Assembly (NCBI GenBank): GCA_021234155.1
Contig: JAJEKV010000028.1
Span: 8,570,134-8,634,133, forward strand
DNA length: 64,000 nucleotides
Origin: Isoetes taiwanensis
Taxonomy: Eukaryota; Streptophyta; Lycopodiopsida; Isoetales; Isoetaceae
Direction: 5' to 3'
Part shown: positions 34,144 through 44,560 of the stretch, in pieces
Layout of the letters: each line of letters starts with the position of its first letter
How positions within the stretch are numbered: the stretch's first letter is position 1
The notes under the pieces: generated by a model
What the model was told of the DNA's origin: nothing
Database searches by the model: none
Seen by the model: the letters and a program-made list of their open reading frames with translations, nothing else
Position numbers and translations under genes: made by a program

Positions 34144-36891
34144 GTGAGAGAGAAAAAAAATTGTCATACTCAAGAGATTGCGCGAAACATCATGAAATAT
34201 CCTGTAAAACTTTTTGACAGCCTTAAGAAACACAATAAACACACAACAGACATAGTAGAGCCCATCTTAGTGCAAATGAGATGTAGACTATTAATGCTAT
34301 TTGCTATTTTGAGATGCATCCGGGTCTCCAAAAACCAAATGAAAATGCCTTGCTAGTGACATAAAGAAAAGTGAGAACTTTGTGCCAATATTGCACACGC
34401 AGCTTTACCTTTAGGGTGATCTAGCAAAATAGCGCATATAATGGTTTTAGAAGATTTCATCTGATCCCCGACCAAGAAAGATGAAGAAAACTCAAAGCTG
34501 GTTCCAACTTGACAATTCGATGAAAACAAACTAAAGGTTGCAATAACCCAGATGAGAAAAATCTAATCTATGAATGAATGAGTCGATTTACGCAGCTTAT
34601 CAAGGAGAAGGATGGTTTGTGCCACATTGCTTACAATTTGAGGCATTTGTTGTTTATTGGAGAAGCCAAATTGGTGGCCGAAGTTCCGTGAAGAGGTCGA
34701 TGGATCCCGAGAAGAACCAAGATCGCATAAATCTAAAAGAATAATCGGCCATATCTCCAAATTTAATCCACATCGCGGTTTTTGAAATAATTTGTCCAAA
34801 AATAGAGGAATGGATTGCGCAACAAAAGTACTATACTCGTAAAAATAGAGGCAAAATATGGCTCCATACAAAGGTCACGATTTGAGACAGGGAAAAAGCA
34901 GGATAAGCTTTTAGGTTCTTCGCCACGAAAAAATTGATGCGGTACCGAGCATCGAAGCTCCGCCACAGTGCACCCCCCCGGTACCTAACACCCCTCGCTC
35001 ATGATCGACGCTTGCTATCATCCTCTCGGTTCTTCTTCTTCTCTAGTTCCGCCTATTCAAGAAGAAAATCAATCATACAACACAAAAATCACGGTATCCG
35101 CCCACCCAACAACACAAGGATCGGCCGAGAATATGTATGCCTAAGAAGTGGCAACAAAATAAAACAGAGGCAACCAAAATGATTAATCTATGAAAATTCT
35201 AGCAAAGAAAGAAACATGGGCCAAACAAAACACCGCCATACTCGCTTTGTGCTTTGAGCCGGAAAGGGATTGCCGTGGAAAAGTCCCAAAAGTGCAGTTG
35301 ATTTCGAAAGCAAAAGTGTTGAGTACCCAAAAAGAGTTTGGCGCAGCCCAACCGAAGCCGGAACAAAAAATTTGGAAGCAACGATGGAATTCGCGAATCA
35401 AGGCCGAAAGCCCCGACTGCGGCCCTTGGTTTTATCTCGTTTTTCATACCGCAAAAATCCATCTAGATGTTTTCTTCAACCGCCATTGCAACTTCATGTA
35501 GAAGAATCCATCATCCCCGCATGATCTAAGACAAATGGCTAGATCAACAGCAGGTAGAGGATGGAAGAAATCCTCGGCGGATATGGTCACCGGCCGAGCA
35601 TCGCCTCGGAAGCTTTTTCAAGTAAAGTTTTCTCGCCTTTAATTTTTTTTTTCCTACCTAGTGCATGCATGGCAAACACAAGAGTTTACAAAAGAGCCCC
35701 CGATTTTGGTGTTAGAATATTCCGACATAATAACAAAGCAGAAGGGGATAATCTCCCCGATTCCAAAGCCGCCGTAATCAAGAAACAGAGGGTAGTCATC
35801 ATGGATCAACTCGGGTTCAAAGCTAGAAGATGAAGAAACCCCAAAACATCCTGAAAGCCTTGGATTTTGGTGCTGACAGAAGCAAAAATAGACGTAAAAT
35901 GGAGCTCGAAAGTGCTCGTGAGCTTCAAACCATCCGCTATAGCCTAATCTTCACAAGCCAAGGAGCCGTAACATTTGGCAAGTAAGGTTTATAAGAATTA
36001 CCCTCGTATAGCTTGAGAATGGGCCATCGGCAGAAGCTTCTGAGAGTTTAGGAGGCACGGAAGACGGATTTGCCATAGCCAGAGTAGTAGAGCAAGAGCA
36101 AGAAAGGGATTGCCACGGATTGCTTCCAGAGCAAGAAAGGACGCCACATTTCTTTTTAGTTTTTCATTTATTCCTTTTTAAAGACACGCGGTCTCTTAGG
36201 TTTTAAAAGATACGCGGTCTCTCTCGTGTTTTTTTTTTTCGGGGAAAAATATTAGCATCAAAACGTAAAATGTAACCGCTTTATATATGTTGAGAAAAGA
36301 TAAATAGAGACATGATCAAAATGTGCAATAATTTGATGATGACAAGAAATGGATATGTCAAGCTCAAGTGCAAGAATCTAACAGTAGAACGAACGTGGAT
36401 GGATTCTTTTTTTTATTGCTTTTAAAGTTAAGGCACAAGGTGGGAGTCATTATCACAACACAAAAGTGGCAAGCAAATATATGGCCTCTAACAAGAAGGC
36501 AAGTTGTAAATGAACTAATATTTTTTTCCACACACTAAAAGGGACAAAACAACACATAATATAGAAGTGTTGAACCATCCTTATTGAAAAGACAATAAAT
36601 AGTCATCAATAACAGAGTTTCAACTTTGTCCAAAGTCAAACATCAAAAATCGAGAAGTCCAAGCGTTGAAAGCTCTAATTTTAAAGTTTCTTTAGTGTTT
36701 CTCCCTTCTTGGATTAGCTCATACCAAAAATTTAAAACACACAAACAGATCGGCAAATGCTAAATGTAGTTCATACTCCTTTTTCTTTCTATAAAACTTG
36801 CAAAAGCAACCGCTACATACCCTCCACTACACAAAGCTACACAATGAGATATACCGCAAAGCATGTTTATGCTTTATTTGAACTATTCAGC
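34144..36891. other. No gene recognised
   Basis: Several overlapping frames near 35,180-35,830 (up to 103 codons) have plausible composition but no known motif, and the opposite strand is equally open. Poly-T and poly-A runs flank the region at 36,220 and 36,410. Confidence 0.4.
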
Positions 36892-37034
36892 CATATCCCA
36901 TCGATCCGGTGACATCGGATCGACATTCTAGAATGGGGCAGCATGCATGTCTTGCATGCATGCACGCGCGCATGCCCTTCTCGTTGGGAGTTCGCCATTT
37001 TAGGCGCGCCGCTCGCATCAACGCCTCATCGCCT
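36892..37034 (+). repeat. Repeat unit left of element A
   Basis: This segment (CCATCGATCCGGTGACATCG to about CGCCTCATCG) recurs at 50,531-50,671 on the other side of element A. Both contain ATTCTAGAATGGGGC and a CATGCATGTCTTGCATGCAT tract. The right copy continues uninterrupted into the sequence that follows element A, so it preserves the empty insertion site. Confidence 0.85.
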
Positions 37035-38738
37035 CGCGGACGCTCCAAGTATTTATACTGCGATATGTATAAATATATTGACACGCCACGGCAGATAGAT
37101 ACGCCACCATGGGGTATGGTAACCTAGGGGTTGACCTAAAAGGATTAAATTAGCTATGCTAATTTAATTATTAAGGATAATAACCTATAATTAAGGAACT
37201 AATATTTAAAAGGGATAATTAGGCTAATTATGGTTTGGGGAAGGTGCCACTTGGCCAAAATCGCATTGGCTAGCATGGTGATGCTACTTTGGACCATTAA
37301 GGTGGATCACCACCTCCCATATCAGCCACAATTCACCTTGAGCGGCTTGAGCCACCCTTGTGACCGTGAGCCGAAGGCCACCTTGAGCGTTTGAGCCACC
37401 CTTGTGACCGTGAGCTGAGCCCACCTGAGCGGCTTGAGCCTACCTTGTGATTGAGTCGGGCGCCACCTTGCCCAAGTACTTTTGCACCGCGGTGATCGAG
37501 TCGGAGCATCGAAGTTTTAGAAGGATGGAGGCACCAAACGATAACGGGTCAAGGTCAAGCGTGGATATAGGTCGATATTCTAGGGTAGCGCCCCCGCTGG
37601 CAATTTGTCAGGTTGTTTTGTCTGCTTTCTCTCGCGGTTTTACTCGTGGGGACTAACCCTTGGTTGTAAAGGTAAGTTCTCAGATATGCGGATTCTGGAT
37701 TTGCTCTCAAAGGATGGATTGATAGTTCTTTTGCATAGCCTTACTCGAAATGGGGAAATAAGGGGGTAGAGACCTCTGAGCTCATGTATGATAGTATGCT
37801 CCTAGATAGAGCCCTATAATATTCCCATTAAATGCGGCTCGCGGTACAAGAGACCACCGGTCGTAGATGCTATGGTCCGCTTTGGCACCGCAGAAGGGAC
37901 ACAAAGGTGAAGAAGGGGGTGGGGTCTTGCACGAACATAAAAGGCTCCCCGAGACTCCTACACAAAGGAGCTAGGCCTCGATAGCCGGTCACGTGAGGGC
38001 CGGGTATGGTCCGGACACTCCCCGGTGTAGTGGTGTGACCCGTGATGGGGGCACCATGCACTTTGAGTAGATTTAGGTGAGTAAGTTGGGTATGGATGGT
38101 GGGTCGCCGATGTGGCACGTGATTCTCTAGCCACCCATGGAACCACCGCGGATCCCCGAAGGGGACGCCCCCGACTCGCCCTTCATCTGACCGGGTGTCA
38201 TGAACCCCGGAGTAGGCTCGCTAAGGTGATACCTCGAAACAAGGTTTCTCCGAAGGCTATAGCTGGCCATAGCGGATTCGACCCATCCAAAGTGTGTATG
38301 TGAGGGGCGGATGGAGGGACAACCCTAGCCGATGTTCTATGCCAGCCAACGCCATGTTAAAATTCTACCGCTGATCTCTTGAGACCTAGCCGCCACCGAT
38401 CCTCACTGAGTCCGAGCCGGGTAGAACTATGGGTTTGGGGTGTTTTTCTTAGGTTTAGATGCATATTCTTTGCCGCTGGTGTTTGATGGATGCGCCACCC
38501 TTCGCGGGTGGTTATTTATATGTATTTATGCCGCGGTGCTAACTCCTTGTATTCACGCTCACGAATTTAGGAGCCCCATTGAAGGGCGTAATAATGACCT
38601 CTTCCTGTTCTTCTTTCGCATCATATTATAGATGGCCCGAATAGACTGGAGGGCCCCGCCATGGCAAGTTGGTCGCCATGGGGGAAAGTCCCCGCATGTA
38701 TACTACCGAGGGTCGAGATATACTCTGGGAGCGCCACA
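37035..38738 (+). repeat. 5' LTR of element A
   Basis: About 1.7 kb, matching the 3' LTR over its whole length. It should begin TGTGACG but reads GCGGACG, and it ends CGCCACA where the other LTR ends CGTCACA. Many of its differences from the 3' LTR replace CAG or CTG with CG (for example CTCGCGGTTTTACTCG against CTCTGTGTTTTACTCG). It should hold the element's promoter; no TATA box stood out. Confidence 0.9.
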
Positions 38739-38741
38739 AGC

Positions 38742-38754
38742 TGGTATCAGAGCC
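38742..38754 (+). promoter_or_regulatory. Primer-binding site, element A
   Basis: TGGTATCAGAGCC lies three bases after the LTR end and is complementary to the 3' end of initiator Met-tRNA, the usual primer of plant LTR retrotransposons. Confidence 0.95.
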
Positions 38755-39439
38755 GCGGATTTCGTTACTCGAATCATAAAGACCCGATCAAACCCTAACT
38801 CGCTAGTTCGGTAGTCGTGAGAGAGAGAGTTTAAGCTAGAGTGATTGTTTGGTTCTCTCGATGTTTGGTTTTGTGCTAGGTTAAGGTATTAGGATGCACG
38901 CTTTAAGAAGCTTAGGGTGACCGAAGACCCAAGTTTCAAGAGCTATAACTTTTTGTAGGTAGCTCTGATGAAGGCTTAAAATGGCCCAATGGATCGGGCA
39001 CCCCAAATACCCTAGGGGGCACGCCTCCCGAGGTCAAAAAGACAAAGAGTCAAAAAAATGAAAAGGGGCCACAGCATGTGAGGTGTTTCTTTTGAAAATA
39101 AAAGCCAGATAAGCAACGCAATGATACCTGGGTCGCTACAGATTTTTATATAATACCGCTTAAAATTTTTTTATAAAAAATTAATATTTTTTTGAAAATT
39201 TTAATAAAAAAAGTTAAAAGTTAAAATTTGAATTTTGAACCATAATTTCGACGCAGCTTTCTCGATTTCTTTTCCCCATAATAGCGGGGACTTAAGCTCC
39301 AAACTCGCCATAGCTGATCTCCACGCCTCCTTTGCATCCGCCTCTACGCCGCCTTACTTACTCTTAGTGTCGTCCGGCCCCGCCTCGAAAGCCTCACCTT
39401 TCTCCTCCTCGCCGTTTCTTTGCTAGTATAACCATGCCG

Positions 39440-40758
39440 CTTTCAAGCTAACCGTGGACCTCAAGAAGTTGCCGTGATTCCAGCTATTTGTCAGCGCTTA
39501 GTCGAAAGCATCTTGCCGACGAAGACCCTATGATAGACACCATCCTTGGTCTTTCGGCCAAGCACTTTGTCGAGGGTCAAGAGTCCCCTACCCTATCTTT
39601 CACTTCAACGCTTTTCTTATCAAGTCAATGAAGCCGATCAAAGCCTATACCCTCGCGGAGCAGCCGGACCGCATGGGCCGTGGTTAAGTTTACCCTCGCC
39701 AGACTTAGATGACGACTCTACCGAGCTTGTTCTAATGAAGCCCAGAGGATCATGCATCTTGGCGAGAGTGGAAGACTTGCCAGAGCAGATAGCCAAGGCT
39801 CCACCGCATACAAGAATGGACCGCTTTTATTACTTGGGAAAGGTCGATACTCACATACCAAGAATACTTTAATCTTCCTACCTTCTTTGGAATGAAAGCC
39901 TTAAACAGCCTTTCATTTTTAAAATGTTCCGCTAAGGTTTAGCCAATGCCACCGAATCCATCCAAGAAGACATGCGGGCACACGACCGGACCGTACTAAT
40001 CGAGATTGCCCTACGCGATACAAATTGCCCGATAAAGAGGCCAGTGGACGAAGAGCTTAGAGCGTTCCAAAAGGAAGGAGAGGACCCTCATAGCCGCCAG
40101 AGTGGGAATCAGCAGTTGACCAAAAAGATCATCAGCGGGTGGATCAGCAGCTGAACCTTGATGTTGACCCAGACTCCAGGTGTGGCCCGTAACGCTAACC
40201 CCGTAAAAACCCCGGCCGACGGGAACGGGAAACCGGGCGCACCCACGACTCGCACGGTAGCGGGTAACCGGAGATTGAAGAGAACGAAGTCCAAACCTCG
40301 TTAAGAGTGGGGTGCACTATAAGACCCGATCGCAGCTAGGATGCAACAATCGCCAAGAAGACATCGCTCGTAGGACGGAGCAGATCGCTCATGGACAAAG
40401 CATCCTTCAACAAAGGTAGAATCCATCCTGCCGCTTAAGGCATGCATTCCCTCAAGCCGCTGAAGCCCCATAGAGTTTTCTAAGACGGATACTCTTCGAG
40501 ATAATGGCATCGAAGACTACCGAGCTATTGATCCACCGGCCTTCCTTCCGAATTTTTTGTGAGACGCCTTGTGACTTCAAAACCCACCTAAGGTTTCAAG
40601 CTTTTAGGTCCTCGCCTCTACAGAGGTCTGCCGAGGCTTATCTCATTGAACTTTTGAGCGACGCCAACCTTTGGCGCCATACACACAAAGAGGGTCACTA
40701 TTATGTTTCCAAGGACCTTCACTTGCGCCAAGGATCCGAGGGGATTTTAGATAATTAG
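39440..40758 (+). pseudogene. ORF1: N-terminal helical domain plus histone H3 fold
   Basis: The C-terminal third (40,463-40,758) is unmistakably histone H3. KPHR, the start of the N-terminal helix, is followed by TLREI, by KTTELLI, by DFKTHLRFQ (loop 1), by SAEAYLIELLSDANL (helix 2) and by SKDLHLR (before helix 3). Loop 1 has the canonical H3 length, without the insertion typical of centromeric CENH3. The usual ARTKQTARKS tail is absent. Instead there is a long upstream region with EDPMIDTILG (about 39,520) that is also present in element B, and a basic stretch (NRRLKRTKSKPR) shortly before the fold. Several frameshifts interrupt it. An H3-fold protein would pair with H4 in a nucleosome; a role in packaging or targeting element DNA is inference. 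The exact start is unknown. Confidence 0.8.
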
Positions 40759-40989
40759 GTGACCGCTTTTTTTCTCGCTGTACAATTTTTGTAATTTATC
40801 CATGTACTAGTCCCATTTTTGGGGTTGTGAATATAAAAATATTTTTTTGGAAATTATTAATAAGTAAAGAAGTCTTTTAATAATAATTTTGGGGAAACGC
40901 CAAAAAGTATAAAGCCCCTTTTTGGCCATTAGGGTTTCATTTTCCTTCTTACTTACTTCTTTTCTCCTCCTTATCCTTCTTCACCCCTC
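40759..40989 (+). promoter_or_regulatory. AT-rich spacer with TATA-like box
   Basis: Between ORF1 and ORF2 lies a very AT-rich spacer containing TATAAAG at 40,908-40,914, 76 bases before the ORF2 ATG (40,990). An equivalent AT-rich spacer separates the same two ORFs in element B (62,045-62,248). The arrangement suggests ORF1 transcription ends here and a second transcript starts. Activity is inferred only. Confidence 0.35.
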
Positions 40990-42352
40990 ATGGCTCCAAC
41001 CCAACCCTCAAAGAAGCTGGTATTTGATGGAGAACATTGGGACCCTTACGTTCCCTTTGATCTTCTTTTCCCCTACCGCTCCAAATAGTAGACCTTTATC
41101 TCCAACATGGCCATCCAGATTATGTCGCTTTTTCTTCGCCTCTATTGTGAGGAGATTGTACCGAGCGCGCTTACAATGAGGACGTATGATGGCTTTTATC
41201 TTGATTTTCACACCCGCACTGTGATGCTGGGGTGATGAGCATGGCAATGAATGTCATCAAAGGCATCGACGGCGAGGGACCGACCTCCCTATTGTCACAA
41301 CAATAGATCGGGAAACTTGTTTTGAGGCCCGATTCGAGACCGCCATCATTATGGACCAGTACATAGAGGATGAGGAGATTCCTCGCCGAGCATTCTTTCA
41401 CTTACTACCTCGACCTTAAGATGACGGTCGCCAACGAAAGCGTGATTTTGTAAGGTGGAAGGAACTTGCCACGTAAGCCCCCGCCAAATTTAATTTAAAG
41501 GCCTCAAGCTCAAGGGTTAAACTCCTTCCCACCGCATTTTGAATGACCAAGAGTACCTGATTTTTGAGGATATCATGTGGGCCTACCGGTTTCTACACGG
41601 ATCCGCCAAGAAGAAGATAGAGATTCTATGATCTTTATGGAGTATTGCCGGATGACTTCATCGACTTCACCACACCGGGTTGTGCAACCCGCACAAGTAG
41701 AGAACCTATTGGCATATATCAGTCAAGAGCAAGAGCCCGTTGAGACTCTTTTGTCACTTCGGCCAGCTTTGTTAAGTGACACACCCCAAAGATCCGTAAG
41801 AGCATTTTGCGCCCGCATTATCGCCTACTTTTCAGACCGTAACTTTGCAAATCACCATGGGAGAGGTGGATCAAGACGCAGGAAGACCTTCGACACCAAG
41901 GTCAGCCTTAAGGATGACAAGGAAGAGGAAGAGGAGGAGAAGCTTCCCATCAACTTGGAGAAAGAAGCTGAGACCTCCACCACCCCTCGTGTTAGGCAAT
42001 GGGGAACCATGTGGCCCGGATTCTTTTCTCTCTCTTCGGCCAAGGAGAGGTGCTATTTTTCTCCAAGAACCTAGGGCCTTCCTCTGAAGTTTTGGTGGGC
42101 CCGAGCCATATCCACTTCAGCAGCCATAAGAAAATTGACTATCACGCCACCACCATTACTTTGGTCCCAGAGGGATTTGGCTATAGCAAAGATTGGGGAC
42201 GCATGGGTCTGCGCTAACATGCGCCCCTTGTGGCGCACCTTTGGCTACTTTGTTGCCACCGAGGCGCTACTCGAGCCACCTCTCGCTAGCCCCGGCCACT
42301 TTGATGCGCCACCGCCCACCTCCTACAATGGATCTAAGACTTTAGGGACCTA
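40990..42352 (+). pseudogene. ORF2: conserved acidic protein of unknown function
   Basis: The frame starts MAPTQPSKKLVFDGEHWDPY and, with several shifts, runs to a stop near 42,352. Landmarks shared with element B are IMDQYIEDEEIP (B: LMDQYVEDETLP), LPDDFIDFTTP (B: CMDDFIDFTS), an acidic stretch (KDDKEEEEEEKLP; B: EVPSDSDDEGED), then GNHVARILFSLFGQGEVLFF (B: GNHLTRFFLSAFRHGQVLFI). This level of shared order in two diverged elements shows a real protein. I recognise no family. It is not an obvious capsid, protease or polymerase. Acidic tracts are common in histone-binding proteins, and its position next to an H3-fold ORF makes a chaperone-like role an attractive but unproven guess. Confidence 0.6.
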
Positions 42353-42566
42353 GCTCCTAAATAATTGTATTATGTATTTTGCATTTGAAAATGTCTTAAG
42401 CTATGGTTATCATTCGTGATGTGCATCTTTTATGACTAATGTCTATTGTATCAATCAATACATAATGTAATTTTGAACAAGTCTCTTCCATGACGAAGTC
42501 ATTTTACCTCCGGAATTGTTGATACTATATACTCATTCACCGCTTTTAAGAAACACTAGAGGAGTA

Positions 42567-43042
42567 ATGGAAGAGAGGATCACGCACCGTGATATTGAGG
42601 GATGACCAAGGACCTCCGAACAAGATTACGACGGCCGAAAGTATCCTGAGCGAAAGTGGAGATGAGATGGCGGAAGCAGAGCCGAAGAACCATATGATCC
42701 GGACAAGGGATGGCGAGATAGTTACCCTCCTCCGAATGGGCCTTGATGATCCAAATGGGCCCTTTGCCAAGACATGGGACTACCGAATATGTCCGCACAT
42801 GAAGCTTTCGAGGATGCCAATGACCACCCTCCGCAAATCTTCTACGCACTAAGGAGGCTTTTCAATCTCCTCATTATTAGCCCCACTTGGGATTATCAAC
42901 CCGCTATCATCCGTGCTTGGCACGCTACAAGCTCATTATCGAAGCGAGTATGCGGAGAGTGTGCGCTTATTCGGCCATGTATCCCTTTGCAAACCCCTAA
43001 GCCTGATCCTCCGCTTTGTGTTCCTATGTTTCAAGATGGCTA
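42567..43042 (+). pseudogene. ORF3: short frame before gag
   Basis: Starting near MEERITHRDIE and continuing, with shifts, through FYALRRLFNLLIISPTWDYQ and IRAWHA to a stop near 43,042, this region is followed by another AT-rich spacer (43,045-43,250). Element B begins an equivalent frame at the window edge (EERITDMVRRDDPGPPDQDY). It may be a third accessory protein or the N-terminus of gag; I cannot decide. Confidence 0.45.
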
Positions 43043-43259
43043 AGGAAATGGCATGTATCGTGCCCACTTATGTATTATATAACTATAAGTTTATAACTAC
43101 TTCCAAGATGAACTTTAATGTAACCGCTATTTCGCTTTGTAATTGAAATCTTCCGCCGCTTTTCCGCGGTTCACTTTGTTTTCTCGACACTACCTAAAAT
43201 GACCTTGTTGTGACACTTTATCGTTATCGCGGCTTTTTCTTACATCATCTTATGTTTAA

Positions 43260-44560
43260 TATAGATCTGGCGCACGCAATGTCAGCCCGCGCATACACCC
43301 TCAAACGCCACCGGGTTAACACCCGAACAAGAATTGATGCTAATGAAAAGACAAATTTTAGGCGAAGTTACGTGCCTATGTGTTGCATGCTAACCCACCA
43401 CAAAGATGTACAAGAAAACGGACCGAAGCACCTCCGTTTTTAGTCCACCTAGTCCATGTTGTCCCGCCCCCACCACGGCCCCACCAGCCCCAGACTCGGC
43501 GCTGAAAAGAGGCCCCAAATAAACGCCGACGGAGTTCTTCTAGAGAGAAGGCTACCCTCCTCAAAGTCCGCCACTTCAGCTGTCATCCGAATCGCCCCAA
43601 GATCCTCCTCGGGTGGCCGCAAAGCCGAGATAAGGAGTACCGCAAGACGGTTGATACAGCCTATAACTAGTATATGGAAGAATAGGAAATTGGCCCGCTT
43701 TTGATGGGAAATCTAGAGGCGGATTGAATGCCAATCCTGGTTGGACGAAATGAAGGAGTTCGGGAGGTCCTATGGCATGACGTAGAAGGATACGTGAAAG
43801 GTTGCCACCACAAACCCACCGAGCTGCCCGTATTGGTGGAAGGGCTATGCCGAGCCAAACATCCGGATAGAGTAGATGCAACTTTAAAGTTTGCTAAGGC
43901 CTTTCAAATCGCATTATGTGCCCCTGTAATATAAATGCCAACAGATCCGCACTTTCTACAGCCGGGAGCGTAAGAGTATGTCCGCATGTGCTTACACGGA
44001 TGAGCGCTTTGGCGCGCCGAGGTCAGATGTACCGGTATGAATGAGAAAAAAGGAAGGCTATATTGAGGGATTGGCACCATCGATCAAACGGATGGTTAAG
44101 GCCATAGACCAAATCGGGCTTGGTGCAGGGGCCGAAGGCTAAAGCATTAAGCCTCGAGGGAGGGAGGACACACCAAGGAATCAAAGATCCGCCCCCCGCC
44201 TTACTGTTACCCACGCCATCCACACCTTACAAACCGCCGCCAAGTCCTGTGGCCCCTCGCCAGAGCTCAGATGGCCGTCCCGAGAAGAAAGTCTCTTTAG
44301 CACGCCGCATAAGTAACAATGCCGTGAAGGGGAGGTTCGAACCTCTATACCATTCCTAAAGAGGCCGTGAGAACAGCTCCGGCCGGTGATAAGGCATGCT
44401 GGTGTGATGAGGCCGCCGACACTTCATGCATTGTCCATATGTTACCCGTGACCACCTAGCCATGGCCTCCACCCTCGATTGGGACGATCTTGAGTCAACA
44501 CTACCTGCTGGATGAGGACGCTTCCCCGAAAGTACATTCACTGAAGCGCCTCATATCCTT
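43260..44560 (+). pseudogene. gag-like region with zinc knuckle
   Basis: Fragments in several frames include a basic/Pro-rich stretch (43,456-43,700), a helical segment with RVDATLKFAKAFQIALCAP (43,860-43,925), a Pro-rich linker (PPPALLLPTPSTPYKPPPSP, about 44,190) and a decayed CCHC zinc knuckle, readable as CWCDEA then GHFMHCP across a frameshift (44,400-44,445). Pro-rich linker followed by zinc knuckle is the usual end of plant Ty3 Gag. The capsid part is poorly conserved, so the start is a guess. Confidence 0.55.

Noticed and set aside
40463-40758. Centromeric histone CENH3 rather than canonical-type H3
   Set aside because: Loop 1 in both elements is DFKT-x-LRF length, without the extra residues typical of CENH3, so a centromere-specific origin is not supported by what is visible.
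39440-40758. ORF1 as an independent host histone gene interrupted by retroelement sequence
   Set aside because: The same ORF lies at the same position, between primer-binding site and gag, in two diverged elements with the same upstream domain, so it belongs to the element family.
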